Shown here: one piece after another, positions 51,465 to 60,205 of the stretch
Numbering within the stretch: the stretch's first letter is position 1
How the letters are laid out: each line of letters begins with the position of its first letter
DNA from: CAVOJV01 sp963696325
GTDB taxonomy: Bacteria > Pseudomonadota > Gammaproteobacteria > Competibacterales > Competibacteraceae
Length of the DNA stretch: 64,000 nucleotides
Assembly (NCBI GenBank): GCA_963696325.1
Contig: CAVOJV010000063.1
Span: forward strand, 1 to 64,000
Direction of reading: 5' to 3'
Program-made: the position numbers and the translations under genes
Notes under the pieces: generated by a model
Seen by the model: the letters and a program-made list of their open reading frames with translations, nothing else
What the model was told of the DNA's origin: nothing
Database searches by the model: none

Positions 51465-51929
51465 TCAGTCAGGGACGGATGCCCAAGGTGCGGGAACGAA
51501 GCGACGTAACACTATTGGCTGAAACCGGATATCGGCCTGGATTCCCCGCGCGAAGGCCCACAACCAGGCAAACCCCGCCAGCAACCCCAGTGCTCCGAGC
51601 AAGATGGCTATCTCCTCATTGGCAGCGGTAAATCCCCACTCTCCAAGCAGGGCACCACACAACATCAGCAAGAGAGGAACCATATAGACCGCGAAGGCCC
51701 CCTTGACGAGAGCATTCTCGCTTAAACCGACAATTACTTCATCACCTGCTTGCAAGGGAATCCGGGCCAAGGCTCGCACCCGTGCGCGCCGGTTTCCCAA
51801 AACCTTGGCCAACGCAGCGGTACCACAACCTTGGTTAGCGCTGCAAGCGCCACAGCTCGTCTGACGCTGGGTCTCAACCCATACATAATCCTCCCCAGCT
51901 TCGATAACTACGGCGCGTTCTTCTATCAT
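51465..51929 (-). CDS. rseC: SoxR-reducing/sigma-E regulatory protein RseC
   Basis: The 154-residue inner-membrane protein has the RseC/MucC N-terminal Cys cluster C-G-A-C-S-A-N-Q-G-C-G near 26-36 and two membrane helices (about 77-95 and 105-125). It modulates sigma-E control and SoxR reduction in relatives. It overlaps rseB by 4 nt at the end of the sigma-E operon. Confidence 0.93.
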   Translation of the reverse strand: MIEERAVVIEAGEDYVWVETQRQTSCGACSANQGCGTAALAKVLGNRRARVRALARIPLQAGDEVIVGLSENALVKGAFAVYMVPLLLMLCGALLGEWGFTAANEEIAILLGALGLLAGFAWLWAFARGIQADIRFQPIVLRRFVPAPWASVPD

Positions 51930-52915
51930 TTAGAGGCAGATCCCTTAGCATACTGAATGCCAGAGGCTATCATCTGGACCGTCGCTAGCGGCGCCTCGCC
52001 AACCACAACGACTTGGTGATCGGCTATTACCAGACCAAAGGCATTCATGGCGCCAATTTGAGAAGCTCCCGTGAGCAGGGGTTTGGTGCCGTCCAGTGCT
52101 TCCAGAAATACCGATATCGTCGCCAAGCTATCCGTGAACACGATATGTTCGGTGGGATGCTTGCTGGAAGAAGCGGCCGAAAAACGATTGTGCATGATCT
52201 GAGTAAAACCTGCGGGCAGCTTGGCAACGCTCCAGGCCGATTTTGCCACCGCCTCATCCTCGCTCTTGGTTTCTGGCGGTAATGTCGCAGCGGGAGTTGC
52301 CGATGGCGTCAACAGGGCCATGTCAATCTCTGGCTTCAGTTGCACATTCGTGAACATCAGCTGTTCGATAATGTCCCCTTTTTCATTGAGTAGAGCCGAA
52401 CGCAATACCAGACCGGTTTGGCGCTCCAGCCATAGACGATAGCCAAACCGCCATTCGTCTCGCGGCTGTATGGCGATTATCCGGGTTTCCATACCTGCAA
52501 TTCGATCTTCACCAAGCATTTCAAATCGATAGCTTTCTTCCAGTTTGCTCAATTCACGTGGTAACGAGATGGGGAAGGGTGAGCGCTTGTAAGCGGAGGC
52601 ACTAAACGCTACTTTCTGTTTCGGCAGCAGACAAGTGACCGAGTTGTCTGCCACCAGCACCTCCCGCACCGAACCGTTGAGGGAGGACATAAGTTGTCGC
52701 TCGCCATGTTGACCACCGCTGTGGACAATGTGCATCGCATCCAAATTCTGGCCCTGGACATAGACGAAAGTCCCTTCGTAATTGAGGCTCTGGGCCGCCT
52801 GAATCATACGTTCCAGCCATTGCTTGGCCTCTTCCCTTCCAGCGTCCGCCCTCGTTATCTCAACCGGCAGTACAATCAATAACAGCGCTGCAAGATGCCT
52901 TATCTTGAAACTCAT
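51926..52915 (-). CDS. rseB: Periplasmic sigma-E regulator RseB/MucB
   Basis: The ATG at 52915 (AAGGG upstream) gives 329 residues with a signal peptide (L-A-A-L-L-L-I-V-L-P-V-E). The LolA-like N-domain begins A-K-Q-W-L-E-R-M-I-Q-A-A-Q-S-L-N-Y-E-G-T-F-V-Y and the C-domain holds G-F-T-Q-I-M-H-N-R-F. RseB binds RseA and shields it from DegS cleavage until lipids or misfolded porins signal stress. It starts 7 bp after rseA's stop. Confidence 0.93.
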   Translation of the reverse strand: MSFKIRHLAALLLIVLPVEITRADAGREEAKQWLERMIQAAQSLNYEGTFVYVQGQNLDAMHIVHSGGQHGERQLMSSLNGSVREVLVADNSVTCLLPKQKVAFSASAYKRSPFPISLPRELSKLEESYRFEMLGEDRIAGMETRIIAIQPRDEWRFGYRLWLERQTGLVLRSALLNEKGDIIEQLMFTNVQLKPEIDMALLTPSATPAATLPPETKSEDEAVAKSAWSVAKLPAGFTQIMHNRFSAASSSKHPTEHIVFTDSLATISVFLEALDGTKPLLTGASQIGAMNAFGLVIADHQVVVVGEAPLATVQMIASGIQYAKGSASK

Positions 52916-52922
52916 GGCGCCC

Positions 52923-53453
52923 TTAGCGTTTGGATTCGTAACCAACCATACGTACATATGGCAGCACTCCGTGTACGCCATTCATAGACGCGTATTCATT
53001 ATGGTTAACAAGATAACTGTTGAGGCGCGATTCGAGAACGCTATTGCCAGCCGTGTCGGTGCGCCGTTCGATGGGTGCAGTGACGGCAGCCAACGTTTCA
53101 GGCTTGAGGGTTGCACTTGGCTGGCTGAGCCTTAGCCCGATCAACGCCAACGCCACCGAAGCGGCTAGCGCAAAACCCGTGACAGGCTTGTACCAAGAAG
53201 GTAGGCGGTGAGGTAAGCTGGTTTGCAGGGGGGGAGGATCTGCCGAAATCTTACTGCTTATGCGCTTGGCAAAATCAGCGTCTAGCATTTCCGGGATGTT
53301 ATTTTTCATCGCGTCGCTGATTAGATGATAGCGCTGCCAGCGCGCCCTAAGGTCTGCGTCTTTAGCCAAACGGCGAAGGGCCAGTTCTACTTCAACTGCT
53401 TCGCATTCGCTATCCATCAGTGCAGACAGTTGTTCACCTATTTTATCCGCCAT
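52923..53453 (-). CDS. rseA: Anti-sigma-E factor RseA/MucA
   Basis: The 176-residue single-pass membrane protein has a cytoplasmic N-domain (E-Q-L-S-A-L-M-D-S-E-C-E near 7, R-W-Q-R-Y-H-L-I-S-D-A-M near 38) that holds sigma-E, a membrane helix at about 92-108 (P-V-T-G-F-A-L-A-A-S-V-A-L-A-L) and a periplasmic tail. It lies between rpoE and rseB, as expected. Confidence 0.93.
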   Translation of the reverse strand: MADKIGEQLSALMDSECEAVEVELALRRLAKDADLRARWQRYHLISDAMKNNIPEMLDADFAKRISSKISADPPPLQTSLPHRLPSWYKPVTGFALAASVALALIGLRLSQPSATLKPETLAAVTAPIERRTDTAGNSVLESRLNSYLVNHNEYASMNGVHGVLPYVRMVGYESKR

Positions 53454-53474
53454 GACTCTATCCAGAAACTGAGT

Positions 53475-54050
53475 TTAGTCCAAAAGTGGACGTAGCTTAG
53501 CGTCGATCGATTCGCGTGCTCTGAAAATACGCGAGCGCACGGTACCAATCGGACACCCCATGGTTTGCGCGATCTCTTCGTAGCTCATACCTTCAAGCTC
53601 ACGAAGGGTTATAGCCGTGCGCAAATCCTCCGGCAGTTCATCGATCGCCCTGAACACCGTTGCCTCGATTTCATCCTTGAGCAGCAAGCGCTCCGGTGTT
53701 TCATACTCCTTAAGTAAGGACTGTCCCTCATATTGTTCAGCTTCCTGGGCATCAATATCAGAACCGGGAGGGCGCCTGGCTTGGGCGACCAAGTAGTTCT
53801 TGGCCGTGTTAATAGCGATCCGGTACAGCCAGGTATAGAAGGCACTCTCCCCGCGAAAACCCGGCAACGCCCGGTAGGCCTTGATAAAAGCTTCCTGAGC
53901 AACATCCAGAGACTCGCTAGGATCGTGTACATAACGGGATATCAGCTTGATAATTTTGAATTGGTACTTACGAACAAGTGCATCAAACGCATTTTTGTCG
54001 CCTTGCTGAACCCGTTGTACCAGTTCCCGGTCTACATTACGTTCGCCCAT
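53475..54050 (-). CDS. rpoE: RNA polymerase sigma factor RpoE/AlgU
   Basis: The ATG at 54050 follows AGGGG and gives 191 residues, the RpoE length. Region 2 has F-D-A-L-V-R-K-Y-Q-F-K-I and D-V-A-Q-E-A-F-I-K-A-Y; region 4 has L-R-E-L-E-G-M-S-Y-E-E-I-A. It directs the envelope-stress response. A good AlgU-type promoter lies 45 bp upstream, so it is probably self-activated. The frame open to 54086 is not needed. Confidence 0.96.
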   Translation of the reverse strand: MGERNVDRELVQRVQQGDKNAFDALVRKYQFKIIKLISRYVHDPSESLDVAQEAFIKAYRALPGFRGESAFYTWLYRIAINTAKNYLVAQARRPPGSDIDAQEAEQYEGQSLLKEYETPERLLLKDEIEATVFRAIDELPEDLRTAITLRELEGMSYEEIAQTMGCPIGTVRSRIFRARESIDAKLRPLLD

Positions 54051-54098
54051 TCGGGCAGACCCCTTCTGAAAACCGGCAATGTCCATACGGCCAACAAG

Positions 54099-54125
54099 GT
54101 AGACCGAGGCCCTCCCAATTAGTTC
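54099..54125 (-). promoter_or_regulatory. rpoEp: AlgU/sigma-E-type promoter of rpoE
   Basis: On the minus strand GAACTA (54125-54120), 16 bp and TCTAC (54103-54099) fit the sigma-E consensus GAACTT-N16/17-TCTGA. The start site would leave a leader of about 42 nt before the rpoE ATG. This implies autoregulation, as known for rpoE and algU. Confidence 0.6.
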
Positions 54126-54244
54126 GCATAGCTGCCGAGAATGTGATTATATTGCTTAAGACGAATTGGCGGGACAAATCTGGCTCAACTTGAAGCTGCT
54201 TATCCCGCGCAACGATAACCTATTCATGGAGTCACTCTCAAGCC

Positions 54245-55894
54245 ATGGCCAACAGCTATTCCACCGATATATTGATTATCGGCTGCGGTGCGGCCGGCCT
54301 GAGCCTGGGCCTGCGCATTGCTGACGTCGCGCGGGTTGTCGCCCTGGCTAAAGGTCCACTTTCCGAGGGCAGCACTTACTATGCACAGGGTGGTGTATCG
54401 GCGGTACTGGACGCGAACGATTCCATCGAATCTCATATCCAGGACACCCTAGTCGCCGGGGCCGGATTATGCAACCCCGACAGCGTGCGCTTTACCGTCG
54501 AGCATGGCCGGGAGACCATCGAATGGCTGCGCGAACGGGGCGTTGCCTTCACGACCGAAGCTCGCTTCGATGGCTCGGTTGATTACCACTTGACCCGTGA
54601 GGGTGGCCATAGCCACCGCCGCGTGGTTCATGCCGCTGATGCCACCGGCCATGCCATTCAAACAACCCTGGAAGCACGCGCCCAGCAGCACCCTAATATT
54701 AGCCTGTTAGATCACTACATCACGGTGGATTTAATTACCAGCCGCAAGCTGGGCATGTCAGGGAATCGCTGCCTGGGGGCTTATGTTCTGAACCGGCAAA
54801 CCGGCAAAGTCGAGGTATTCAGGGCGCGCTATGTCGTTCTCGCCAGTGGCGGCGCTAGCCGAGTCTACCTCTACTCCAGCAATCCGGACGGTTCCACGGG
54901 CGATGGCATCGCCATGGCTTGGCGTGCCGGCTGCCGGGTGGCCAACATGGAGTTCATGCAATTCCATCCCACCTGTCTCTATCATCCGCAAGCCAAATCC
55001 TTTCTCGTGACCGAGGCGGTACGCGGCGAAGGTGGACACCTGCTGCTGCCAGATGGCAGCCGTTTCATGGAACATGTTGATCCCCGACTGGAGTTGGCGC
55101 CCCGCGATATCGTTGCCCGCGCCATCGACCACGAGATGAAGCGCCTTGGCATACCGTGCGTCTACCTCGACATCAGTCACAAGCCGGCGGATTTCATCAA
55201 GTCTCATTTCCCAACGGTGTACGCCAAATGTATGGAGTACGGTTTCGATATGACCCGCGAGCCATTACCCGTGGTGCCCGCCGCGCATTATACCTGCGGC
55301 GGCGTCGTCACCGACCTGTTCGGCCGCACCGATCTGGACGGGCTGTATGGCGTTGGGGAGGTCGCCTTCACCGGCCTGCATGGAGCCAACCGGATGGCCA
55401 GCAATTCGTTGCTGGAGTGCCTGGTTTTCGCAGCCTCGGCCAGCGCAGACCTTAGCAACAGACTCGAACGCGCATCCATACCAAGCGAACTACCCGCCTG
55501 GGATGAGAGCCGGGTAACGGATTCCGATGAGGAGGTGGTGGTTACCCATAACTGGGCGGAACTGCGTCGCTTCATGTGGAACTACGTGGGCATCGTGCGC
55601 ACCAACAAGCGCCTCCAACGAGCCAAGAGCCGGGTGGATTTGCTGCTGCGCGAGATCGACGAATACTACGGTAACTTCCGCGTCAGCGGTGACCTCATCG
55701 AGTTACGCAATCTGGCGCTGGTGGCTGATCTGATCATCCGCTGCGCCCTGGCTCGCAAGGAGAGCCGCGGCTTGCACTATACCCTGGACTACCCCGCTGC
55801 CAATGAAACCGCGCCGCCACGCAATACCGTACTGGTGCCTAATAACTTCGCGGGTAGCGACCTGCCGCCTCAGTGGCGGGACAATAGCGTTTGA
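54245..55894 (+). CDS. nadB: L-aspartate oxidase
   Basis: The 549-residue flavoenzyme oxidises aspartate to iminoaspartate for NAD synthesis. It has the FAD motif I-G-C-G-A-A-G-L-S-L-G near 11, S-T-Y-Y-A-Q-G-G-V-S near 42, H-P-T-C-L-Y-H-P near 240 and A-H-Y-T-C-G-G-V-V near 345. GGAG lies 12 bases before the ATG. It is divergent from rpoE, a common gammaproteobacterial arrangement. Confidence 0.95.
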   Translation: MANSYSTDILIIGCGAAGLSLGLRIADVARVVALAKGPLSEGSTYYAQGGVSAVLDANDSIESHIQDTLVAGAGLCNPDSVRFTVEHGRETIEWLRERGVAFTTEARFDGSVDYHLTREGGHSHRRVVHAADATGHAIQTTLEARAQQHPNISLLDHYITVDLITSRKLGMSGNRCLGAYVLNRQTGKVEVFRARYVVLASGGASRVYLYSSNPDGSTGDGIAMAWRAGCRVANMEFMQFHPTCLYHPQAKSFLVTEAVRGEGGHLLLPDGSRFMEHVDPRLELAPRDIVARAIDHEMKRLGIPCVYLDISHKPADFIKSHFPTVYAKCMEYGFDMTREPLPVVPAAHYTCGGVVTDLFGRTDLDGLYGVGEVAFTGLHGANRMASNSLLECLVFAASASADLSNRLERASIPSELPAWDESRVTDSDEEVVVTHNWAELRRFMWNYVGIVRTNKRLQRAKSRVDLLLREIDEYYGNFRVSGDLIELRNLALVADLIIRCALARKESRGLHYTLDYPAANETAPPRNTVLVPNNFAGSDLPPQWRDNSV

Positions 55895-56032
55895 ACCGGC
55901 AGTAGCGAACCAGGGCTGCGATTCCTTCGCAAAGGCGGGCGTGATGCGCAGACCGGTGGGCATCCTAATCACCACCCACACACTCATGAGCAAAAGGCGC
56001 CAAGCCTTTGGAACGGAGCAAACGAGGCCGTG

Positions 56033-57061
56033 ATGAAAGCGATGGTATTGAGCAAGCTTTGCAACCTTCAAGAAAACAAGACCCCGCTAGAGCTGATGAA
56101 CTTGCCTGATCCAGTTCCGGAAGCAAATGAGGTCTTGATAAGAGTTTCGGTCTGCGGAGTCTGTCACACAGAGTTGGATGAAATCGAGGGGCGCACCCCG
56201 CCAGCGCATTTTCCCGTTGTCCTTGGCCATCAAGTCGTCGGCAGGATTACTGAAACTGGCAGCAAAGCCAATCGCTTCAAAATTGGCGAACGAGTTGGCG
56301 TTGCCTGGATCCATCTGGCATGTGGAAAATGCCCGTACTGCCTGGAAGGCAATGATAATTTATGCAGCGATTTCCAAGCGACCGGCAGAGATGTGAATGG
56401 TGGATACGCCCAGTACATGACCGTTGCGGAAAACTTCGCCTATCCAATTCCCGCTATTTTCTCGGATTCGGAAGCAGCCCCGTTGTTATGTGCCGGTGCC
56501 ATCGGTTACCGGTCACTCAAATTAACCGGCCTCCAGGACGGCCAAAACCTGGGACTCACCGGCTTTGGCGCCTCGGCCCACATCGTACTGAAGATGGCGC
56601 GCCATCGATATCCACACTCCAAGACCTTCGTATTTGCCAGAAGCCAACAGGAAAGAGCCTTTGCGAAGGAACTGGGCGCCGCCTGGGCAGGCGATACCGA
56701 GGAGGAATCGCCCGAAAAGCTGGATTGCGTCATCGATACGACGCCCGCATGGAAACCGATCATCGAAGCCTTGAAGAACCTGAAGCCTGGCGGCAGGCTA
56801 ATCATCAATGCCATCCGTAAGGAAACAACGGACAAGGCATGTCTTATCCAACTCGATTACCCTGCCCATCTCTGGATGGAGAAGGAGATCAAGAGCGTCG
56901 CCAATGTCAGCAGGAATGACGTCAGCGAATTCTTGGAGTTGGCGGCGCAAATACCTCTTAAACCCGCAGTCCAAGAGTTTGCGCTGGAAGACGCCAATAC
57001 AGCACTGCTCGAACTCAAAGAGCGAAAAATTCGTGGCGCAAAAGTTCTGAGAATTGCGTGA
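56033..57061 (+). CDS. Zinc-dependent alcohol dehydrogenase
   Basis: The 342-residue enzyme has catalytic zinc ligands in V-C-G-V-C-H-T-E-L-D near 38 and G-H-Q-V near 62, structural zinc Cys in C-G-K-C-P-Y-C-L-E-G-N-D-N-L-C near 93-107, and a nucleotide-binding G-L-T-G-F-G-A-S-A near 175. Its substrate cannot be told. The ATG at 56033 has ACGAGG upstream; an overlapping GTG at 56030 is possible. It stands alone between nadB and decayed accessory genes. Confidence 0.9.
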   Translation: MKAMVLSKLCNLQENKTPLELMNLPDPVPEANEVLIRVSVCGVCHTELDEIEGRTPPAHFPVVLGHQVVGRITETGSKANRFKIGERVGVAWIHLACGKCPYCLEGNDNLCSDFQATGRDVNGGYAQYMTVAENFAYPIPAIFSDSEAAPLLCAGAIGYRSLKLTGLQDGQNLGLTGFGASAHIVLKMARHRYPHSKTFVFARSQQERAFAKELGAAWAGDTEEESPEKLDCVIDTTPAWKPIIEALKNLKPGGRLIINAIRKETTDKACLIQLDYPAHLWMEKEIKSVANVSRNDVSEFLELAAQIPLKPAVQEFALEDANTALLELKERKIRGAKVLRIA

Positions 57062-57090
57062 ATGCTGGAACAATCCCATCCCAGCAGGAG

Positions 57091-57204
57091 CTACAAGGCC
57101 CGAGCGCCGCGTATGCGCTTCTGAAACGCTGGCTGGTACTTGCCGAGGTCATGCCATAACCCCGCAAGACGTGCCCGGTCGCCGCTGCCGAAAGGGCCGA
57201 TCTT
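57091..57204 (-). pseudogene. Relic of a Cas3 HD-nuclease N-terminus
   Basis: On the minus strand 37 residues read P-F-G-S-G-D-R-A-R-L-A-G-L-W-H-D-L-G-K-Y and continue with Q-P-A-F-Q-K-R. This matches the metal-binding HD region near the start of Cas3 nucleases, including the H-D-L-G-K motif. It stops after R-G-A-R-A-L, and no helicase domain, other cas gene or CRISPR repeat is nearby. It is probably the last trace of a type I CRISPR-Cas locus. Confidence 0.55.
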
Positions 57205-57285
57205 AAAATTTCGCTGCCGGAACGGCGATACAACAGCACATGCTAACATAAGGACAGATTTCCGGTTTTTACGGAAGGAGCAGTA

Positions 57286-57537
57286 ATGGTCATTCAACCC
57301 TATTCCGCTTATATAAGCGGCGCCGAGTACCTCACCAGCGAGGAACGCGGCGACCTGCGCCACGAATACATTGGCGGCCGGATTTACGCCATTACAGGCG
57401 CCAGCTACCGGCGCGACAACGACTGCCAGGCAGCCGTCGTCACCGACCCGCAGACCGTACTCGCCTTGCCCTGCGCCGGGCTGGATCTGTCTCTGGCGAG
57501 CGCCTATGAGGACGTACCCCTGGGCGCGGACTCCTGA
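57286..57537 (+). pseudogene. Uma2-family endonuclease-like gene with internal deletion
   Basis: The ATG follows AAGGAG. Residues 1-45 (Y-I-S-G-A-E-Y-L-T-S-E-E-R, then H-E-Y-I-G-G-R-I-Y-A-I-T-G-A-S) match the N-terminus of Uma2 (DUF820) proteins. Residues 55-83 (L-P-C-A-G-L-D-L-S-L-A-S-A-Y-E-D-V-P) match their C-terminus. The central part with the PD-(D/E)XK nuclease residues, about 100 residues, is missing but the frame is kept. The 83-residue product should be inactive. Confidence 0.7.
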
Positions 57538-57584
57538 TTCGAGCAGCCGTTGCCGCAACGTGCCACCCCCACCAAGCCCCGCGA

Positions 57585-58145
57585 ATGCAAGATCTGTCTC
57601 CCCACTATCACCGTCAGAACGGCACGATCCTGATCGAGATCCGCCTCGACAACATCATGCAGTTGTTCAATTCGCTCGATCCCTTCCCCTTCCATGGCCG
57701 GGACCTGGACAGCGATGCCGAGGCGTATATCGTCGGGGCCGCCCGTGAATTCGCTCTCAAGACACCCCTTAAACTGGTGTTTTATCTGGCGTCGGCCGCC
57801 GCTGAAGATCCCAATAACTACGAACTGGAGCGGGCCATTCATCATTATTTCCTGTACAAGGCTCAGGCAACGGACCGCAAACTGCGCCTCACGCTGCGCC
57901 AGGGCCGCTTAAGCCTGATGATTGGACTGGCGTTTTTATTCGCTTGCCTCAGTCTGATCGGCCTCATCGGCAATCTGGGGGCAAGTCCCTTGAGCAAACT
58001 GATTCAGGAAGGACTGCTGATCGGCGGCTGGGTCGCCTTGTGGCGGCCCATTGAGATCTTTCTTTACGATTGGTGGCCCATCCGCGACGAGCGCAATATT
58101 TACGCGAAACTGAGCCTTATAGAGGTCGAATTGCACAGAGCATAA
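57585..58145 (+). CDS. Conserved membrane protein of unknown function
   Basis: The 186-residue protein has a soluble N-terminal half with L-D-P-F-P-F-H-G-R-D-L-D-S-D-A-E-A-Y near 32-49 and two membrane helices (about 108-128 and 140-165), then a basic Y-D-W-W-P-I-R-D-E-R-N. I recognise a conserved family of hypothetical proteins but no function. It is intact and starts 47 bp after the Uma2 remnant. Confidence 0.75.
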   Translation: MQDLSPHYHRQNGTILIEIRLDNIMQLFNSLDPFPFHGRDLDSDAEAYIVGAAREFALKTPLKLVFYLASAAAEDPNNYELERAIHHYFLYKAQATDRKLRLTLRQGRLSLMIGLAFLFACLSLIGLIGNLGASPLSKLIQEGLLIGGWVALWRPIEIFLYDWWPIRDERNIYAKLSLIEVELHRA

Positions 58146-58151
58146 GACTGC

Positions 58152-58463
58152 TCAGCCCCCTTCAGGATCCCTCAGTATCATGGCTAACAAGGCCCCAACG
58201 GTTCGATGGGCTTCGACCGAATGGCGGAGGGGTTGCTCGGGATGGATCTGATAGCGATTGCACCGACCAGCCCGGCTGCGCGTCAACACGCCCGCGCTCT
58301 CCAGATCCGCCACGATCTTCTGCACAGCCCGCTCCGTGATGCCTACCCAGTTGGCGACATCACGCAAGCGCGCCGTAGGGTCATGGGCCAAGCACACCAA
58401 CACATGCCCGTGATTGCTGAGGAACGTCCAGGAAGCCGGGGCATAGGTCTGTTGACTGCTCAT
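58152..58463 (-). CDS. Winged-helix transcriptional regulator
   Basis: The ATG at 58463 follows AAGGAG and gives 103 residues. A winged-helix domain is visible: L-R-D-V-A-N-W-V-G-I-T-E-R-A-V-Q-K-I-V-A-D-L-E near 43-65 and a wing with L-T-R-S-R-A-G-R-C-N-R-Y. It resembles small MarR/ArsR-type regulators; target and ligand are unknown. It ends 6 bp from the convergent membrane protein. Confidence 0.8.
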   Translation of the reverse strand: MSSQQTYAPASWTFLSNHGHVLVCLAHDPTARLRDVANWVGITERAVQKIVADLESAGVLTRSRAGRCNRYQIHPEQPLRHSVEAHRTVGALLAMILRDPEGG

Positions 58464-58581
58464 ACCGGTCTCCTTAGCTAAATCCAACTCATTCATTTTG
58501 CGGTCGTAGGCAATGATGGCAGGGATTTCAGGTAATTTTCTTCATTAGAATAGCAAGCTCTTAACGAATTCACCTGATTTT

Positions 58582-59133
58582 TTAGGCTGCCGTCAGTTCG
58601 CGCCATTGGCCGGGACTTAAGCCTTCCAGGGTCCAAGCACCAATCTGGTAGCGGATCAACCGCAAGGTGGGATGGCCCACGGCGGCGGTCATGCGCCGCA
58701 CCTGGCGGTTACGGCCCTCGCGCAGAGTGAGCTCGAGCCAGGCGGTGGGAATAGCGGCCCGCTGGCGAATCGGCGGATCGCGGGGCCACAGTCCCGCAGG
58801 TTCCGCCATGAACCGGGCCTCGGCGGGCGCAGTCAGACCGTCCTTCAATTGGATCCCCCGGCGTAACCGCTTCAGCGCAGCGGCAGCAGGCACACCGTCC
58901 ACCTGAACCCAGTAGGTCTTGGGCATTTTATAACGGGGTTGGCTGATGCGCGCTTGCAACTCCCCGTCGCCGGTGAGCAGCAACAGCCCCTCGCTGTCGC
59001 GGTCCAGACGCCCGGCCACATAGACGCCAGGGATGCAAATGTAGTCCGCGAGGGTGGCGCGCCCTTCACTGTCGGTAAACTGGGTCAGTACCCCGTATGG
59101 CTTATTGAACAAAATCAATCGGGACATGCGCAT
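58582..59133 (-). CDS. rluE: 23S rRNA pseudouridine synthase RluE-type
   Basis: The 183-residue enzyme has the RsuA-family order without an S4 domain: L-I-L-F-N-K-P-Y-G-V-L-T-Q-F-T near 5, catalytic Asp in G-R-L-D-R-D-S-E-G-L-L-L-L-T near 41-54 and N-R-Q-V-R-R-M near 141. It fits RluE, which modifies U2457 of 23S rRNA. Met1 or Met3 may be the start. Confidence 0.9.
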   Translation of the reverse strand: MRMSRLILFNKPYGVLTQFTDSEGRATLADYICIPGVYVAGRLDRDSEGLLLLTGDGELQARISQPRYKMPKTYWVQVDGVPAAAALKRLRRGIQLKDGLTAPAEARFMAEPAGLWPRDPPIRQRAAIPTAWLELTLREGRNRQVRRMTAAVGHPTLRLIRYQIGAWTLEGLSPGQWRELTAA

Positions 59134-59494
59134 CGCCGGTTTCCAAACCCAGAAAGCTAAAAAGGCTATCAGCTAAAGCGGCGCATCCTTGCGGAAATGA
59201 ATCGATAGTGCAAGCAACCACCCGGCACTATTTTAGCGCATATCAGTTTTAAGTGGTTGTTCATAAAATTGTTGGTAGCGTCGGCTCAAAATGTCAAATA
59301 ACCTTTTGCTGGATACTTATGTGCGCTAGAGCACAGACGCCTCCATGTGGGTCATGGTAATTTTTACCTTTAGTGGAGTTAATCAAGAAGTAATTGGTGC
59401 CTGACTCGGTAGAAAACGGCTAACCCTGCACTGAGCGAGCACCATAAGCCCTGGCGATTTGCCAGATTATAAGATTCAGAGAAGGGGCAAGCAG
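59134..59494. other. Intergenic region, no gene seen
   Basis: The 361 bp between rluE and the coiled-coil gene are more AT-rich than the surroundings and carry no supported gene or clear hairpin. The region must hold the promoters of both divergent genes. Confidence 0.6.
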
Positions 59495-59782
59495 ATGTCA
59501 AAACGAGACGACTATGTGGAAAAAATGAAGCGACAGCTTGATAAGTGGGGCGAAGAGACTGATGCATTGGAGGCGAAGGCGAAGGAAGCCAAGGAAGATG
59601 CCAAGGCAAAATACAAGGAGCAGATCAGCGCATTGCGCACTAAATATAAGGAAGGCGAGACAAAATTAGAGGCCATGAAGGCAGCCACCGAAGACTCCTG
59701 GGAGCAGCTAAAAGACGGAGTTGAAAATGTTTGGGAGGCGCTTAAGGATTCCGTGAATCAATTCAAATCGCATTTCAAATGA
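59495..59782 (+). CDS. Small charged coiled-coil protein
   Basis: The ATG at 59495 follows AGAAGGGG and gives 95 residues, almost all helix-forming and highly charged. Heptad-like repeats run from M-K-R-Q-L-D-K-W-G-E-E-T to E-T-K-L-E-A-M-K-A and end with W-E-A-L-K-D-S-V-N-Q-F. Similar small proteins occur next to BON-domain genes in stress-related clusters; the function is unknown. Confidence 0.75.
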   Translation: MSKRDDYVEKMKRQLDKWGEETDALEAKAKEAKEDAKAKYKEQISALRTKYKEGETKLEAMKAATEDSWEQLKDGVENVWEALKDSVNQFKSHFK

Positions 59783-59801
59783 TTTAACCCCTTAAATGAT
59801 T

Positions 59802-59832
59802 GAACCCCTTCCCTTCCAAAAGGAAGGGGTTA
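59802..59832. terminator. Strong hairpin between coiled-coil and BON genes
   Basis: AACCCCTTCC and GGAAGGGGTT form a perfect 10-bp stem with an 11-nt spacer. No T-run follows, so it may attenuate rather than end transcription into the BON gene, or stabilise the upstream message. Confidence 0.5.
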
Positions 59833-59876
59833 ATGCTGTTAAATGCTTCTTAAAGACCTTTATCAGGAGTATCACC

Positions 59877-60188
59877 ATGAGACCATTCAATCGATTCGCT
59901 ACGTTTTTCTTCGTTATTTTTCTGGCTTCTCTGCTGGGATGCGCATCGACGTCAAATCAAGAGGGGACAGGGGAATATGTTGACGACACCGTCATTACTA
60001 GCAAGGTAAAGGCGGCAATCTTCAACGAACCCTCGCTGAAGTCGGCCGAGATCAATGTCGAAACCTATAAAGGCGTGGTCCAATTGAGTGGCTTCGTCAA
60101 TTCCAAGGGAGACATTAACAAGGCGGTCGACATTGCGCGCAGCGTCAGTGGCGTGACGTCCGTTAAGAATGACATGCGGCTTAAGTGA
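59877..60188 (+). CDS. BON-domain lipoprotein
   Basis: The ATG at 59877 with AGGAG seven bases upstream gives 103 residues. A lipoprotein signal ends at L-L-G-C-A, with Cys22 the likely lipid site. One BON domain follows: I-T-S-K-V-K-A-A-I-F-N-E-P-S near 43 and G-V-V-Q-L-S-G-F-V-N-S near 68. BON proteins of the OsmY/DolP type help envelope integrity under stress. Confidence 0.87.
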   Translation: MRPFNRFATFFFVIFLASLLGCASTSNQEGTGEYVDDTVITSKVKAAIFNEPSLKSAEINVETYKGVVQLSGFVNSKGDINKAVDIARSVSGVTSVKNDMRLK

Positions 60189-60205
60189 TGAGAGACTGAT
60201 GCATC

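Noticed and set aside
57286..57537. Intact small defence nuclease
   Set aside because: The segment that carries the nuclease residues in Uma2 proteins is missing, so an active enzyme is unlikely.
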